Part shown: positions 5,570-7,300 of the stretch, in pieces
How positions within the stretch are numbered: position 1 is the stretch's first letter
Layout: each line of letters opens with the position of its first letter
Assembly (NCBI GenBank): GCA_008501655.1
Contig: QQUK01000276.1
Span: forward strand, 1 to 7,300
From: Calditrichota bacterium
Lineage (GTDB): Bacteria > Zixibacteria > MSB-5A5 > GN15 > FEB-12
Length of the DNA stretch: 7,300 nt
Direction of reading: 5' to 3'
Made by a program: the position numbers and the translations under genes
The notes under the pieces: generated by a model
What the model saw: only the letters and a program-made list of their open reading frames with translations
What the model was told of the DNA's origin: nothing
The model's database searches: none

Positions 5570-7300
5570 ATGATACCGCAGGAAACAATTGATCAGATAC
5601 GGGAACAATCGGATATTGTTCAAATCATCAATGAATTTTTACGTCTTAAAAAGCGGGGACGTAATTTTCTTGCACTTTGTCCATTCCATACAGAAAAAAC
5701 ACCATCGTTTAACGTAAACCCGGATCGACAGATTTATCATTGTTTTGGCTGTGGCAAAGGGGGCAATGTCATCACTTTTCTCATGGAACATGAAAAGATG
5801 TCGTTTGTCGAAGCTATCCGGTATCTTGCCCGTAAAGCTAATATTCATATTCGTGAAGAAAAACAATCGGATTACAAAAAAGATTTGATCGATAAAGTAA
5901 GCTTTGCCAATCGAACAGCGTTAGAATATTTCGGTAAAGTCCTTAAAAGCAGTAGATACAAACATATACTCGACACCTACCTCAAAAAAAACCGGCAGAT
6001 AACTGATGAAGCAATCAATTATTTTCAACTTGGATTAGCCGGTGAAGAATGGGAAGGCTTGCTTGATTATGCTCATTCAAAAGATTTAAGTTCTGAAGAT
6101 TTAGATACAGCCGGATTAGCTCTCTATTCAGATAAAACTAAAAAACATTTTGACCGTTTTCGGCAGCGATTAATGATACCTATTTTTAATCTATCCGGTA
6201 AACCGATTGCTTTCGGCGGACGTACTTTAAAAAAAGGTGAACCGGCAAAATATATTAATTCGCCTGAGACTGTGCTATACAACAAAAGTAATGTTCTTTA
6301 CGGACTGAACTTTGCCAAAGACTCAATTCGGGATTTAAACGAAGTATATATCGTTGAAGGTTATTTTGATGTAATCTCCCTCTGGCAAATCGGTATAAAA
6401 AATGTAGTCGCATCTTCGGGAACGGCATTTACCCAACAGCAGGCCCGCTTTCTGGCTCGATTCGCTGAAACCGCCTATCTCTTTTTTGATTCTGACTCTG
6501 CCGGGCGCAATGCTGCTTTAAAATCTGTTGATGTACTCTATGATGCCGGGATGGAAGTTAAAATTATACAACCGATTGAGGGCGAAGACCCCGATTCTAT
6601 TGCTAAAAAATTCGGTATTGATAAAATTGAAGAGCTGCGTCATGATGCTATCGGATTTATTCCGTTTCGTATTCAGGATGTCAAACAATCAGAAACCGGC
6701 ATCATCGCCAAAGAGAAATTGATTAAGGAACTATCGGCTATCGGTTCAAAGATTCAGGACCCGACCAGACGCTCTTTATTTTTCTCAGAAGCTGCTGAAA
6801 AAATTGGTGTCGATTCACAAATATTTCAGAAATCACTTCCCAAAAAAACAGCAGAGCCTGAACAGGTTTATTCTGCCTTGAAAAAAATGAGTAAAGTCGA
6901 ATATAATTTCATCTCCCTTTTGTTTCAACATCCCGGATCAATAGATTCGATTTTTGAAAATATCTCTGCTGATGACATTGATTCAAAACAACTTTCAAGG
7001 TTATATTCGGCAATTATCCAACAGTATAAAACTACGGGAGTTGTTGATGCCCGAGGACTGATTGACATTATTAATGACCCCGAATATGGCTCTTTGATTA
7101 CCGAAGTCGCTTCTATCGAATGGGAACCAAGGCTTGTTGACTCGGAAGTAAACAATTATATTAAACTGATTTTGGAAGAAAAAAGAAAAAAGCAGAGACT
7201 AAAATTACAACAACAGCTTGCTGAAGCAGAAGCAAATGGGGACAGTAAAAAAGCAGACCTGCTTCTTGAAGAGATAAAAAGTTTATCCAAAAATGTTAAA
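5570..7300 (+). CDS. dnaG: DNA primase DnaG, 3'-truncated by the window
   Basis: An uninterrupted 577-codon reading runs from ATG 5570 to the window edge without a stop. The N-terminal CHC2 zinc finger is intact: C37-P-F-H40 with EKTPSF (42-47), then C58-F-G-C61 in YHCFGCGKGGN. The primase core follows, including FRQRLMIPIF and FGGRTL and the SPET segment. The TOPRIM catalytic residues are E263 (VEGYFDV), D307 and D309 (FFDSDSAG), with the GEDPDS acidic motif at 338-343. The region after about 430 would be the helicase (DnaB)-interacting domain; family length is about 590-650, so perhaps 15-70 residues are missing. The enzyme makes RNA primers at the replication fork. AGGA (5561-5564) inside the end of mutS2, 5 nt before the ATG, and the 1-nt gap indicate one transcript with mutS2. 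Confidence 0.97.
   Translation, partial: MIPQETIDQIREQSDIVQIINEFLRLKKRGRNFLALCPFHTEKTPSFNVNPDRQIYHCFGCGKGGNVITFLMEHEKMSFVEAIRYLARKANIHIREEKQSDYKKDLIDKVSFANRTALEYFGKVLKSSRYKHILDTYLKKNRQITDEAINYFQLGLAGEEWEGLLDYAHSKDLSSEDLDTAGLALYSDKTKKHFDRFRQRLMIPIFNLSGKPIAFGGRTLKKGEPAKYINSPETVLYNKSNVLYGLNFAKDSIRDLNEVYIVEGYFDVISLWQIGIKNVVASSGTAFTQQQARFLARFAETAYLFFDSDSAGRNAALKSVDVLYDAGMEVKIIQPIEGEDPDSIAKKFGIDKIEELRHDAIGFIPFRIQDVKQSETGIIAKEKLIKELSAIGSKIQDPTRRSLFFSEAAEKIGVDSQIFQKSLPKKTAEPEQVYSALKKMSKVEYNFISLLFQHPGSIDSIFENISADDIDSKQLSRLYSAIIQQYKTTGVVDARGLIDIINDPEYGSLITEVASIEWEPRLVDSEVNNYIKLILEEKRKKQRLKLQQQLAEAEANGDSKKADLLLEEIKSLSKNVK

Noticed and set aside
5639..7155. Reading frames inside dnaG (5639-5866 minus, 6528-6722 plus, 6925-7155 minus)
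   Set aside because: They overlap a continuous DnaG frame with all expected motifs, so they are shadows.

Overview
The window is ordinary bacterial chromosome: AT-rich, densely coded, and mostly housekeeping. The right two thirds (about 1772-7300, + strand) read rpsU (bS21) - yqeY - cvpA family - mutS2 - dnaG. This looks like a macromolecular-synthesis (rpsU-dnaG-rpoD) type locus with yqeY, cvpA and mutS2 between rpsU and dnaG. dnaG is open at the right edge. A sigma factor gene (rpoD) would be the natural next gene, but it lies outside the window. The organism cannot be named from the sequence alone. Uncultured FCB-type candidate phyla would fit the gene order and base composition, but this is a weak guess.

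Layout. 1-270: 3' end of a HIT-family hydrolase gene. 271-538: convergent intergenic region holding two exact-period 44-bp tandem repeats, a degenerate third copy, another perfect GC-rich hairpin, and a rho-independent terminator that serves the minus strand. 539-727 (-): a 62-residue glycine-rich, strongly basic, probable membrane protein of unknown function. 783-1592 (-): a DUF4184-type polytopic membrane protein. 1593-1771: divergent AT-rich promoter region. 1772-5568: rpsU, yqeY, cvpA and mutS2. 5570-7300: dnaG, partial.

How the genes fit together. bS21 acts in translation initiation, MutS2 in recombination control and/or rescue of collided ribosomes, and DnaG in replication priming. The rpsU-yqeY gap (5 nt) and the mutS2-dnaG gap (1 nt) imply co-transcription within each pair. 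The chain is probably split at two places. A promoter-like site and an inverted repeat lie before cvpA. A canonical intrinsic terminator lies between cvpA and mutS2, and its U-tract ends only 3 nt before the mutS2 start codon, so mutS2-dnaG expression must depend on readthrough, a (near-)leaderless transcript, or an unrecognised promoter.

I did not find a convincing novel multi-gene system. The points most worth a second look are the terminator abutting mutS2, the compensatory base-pair changes between the tandem hairpin repeats, the Asp-to-His change in the MutS2 Smr motif, and the small basic membrane protein with its own strong terminator.
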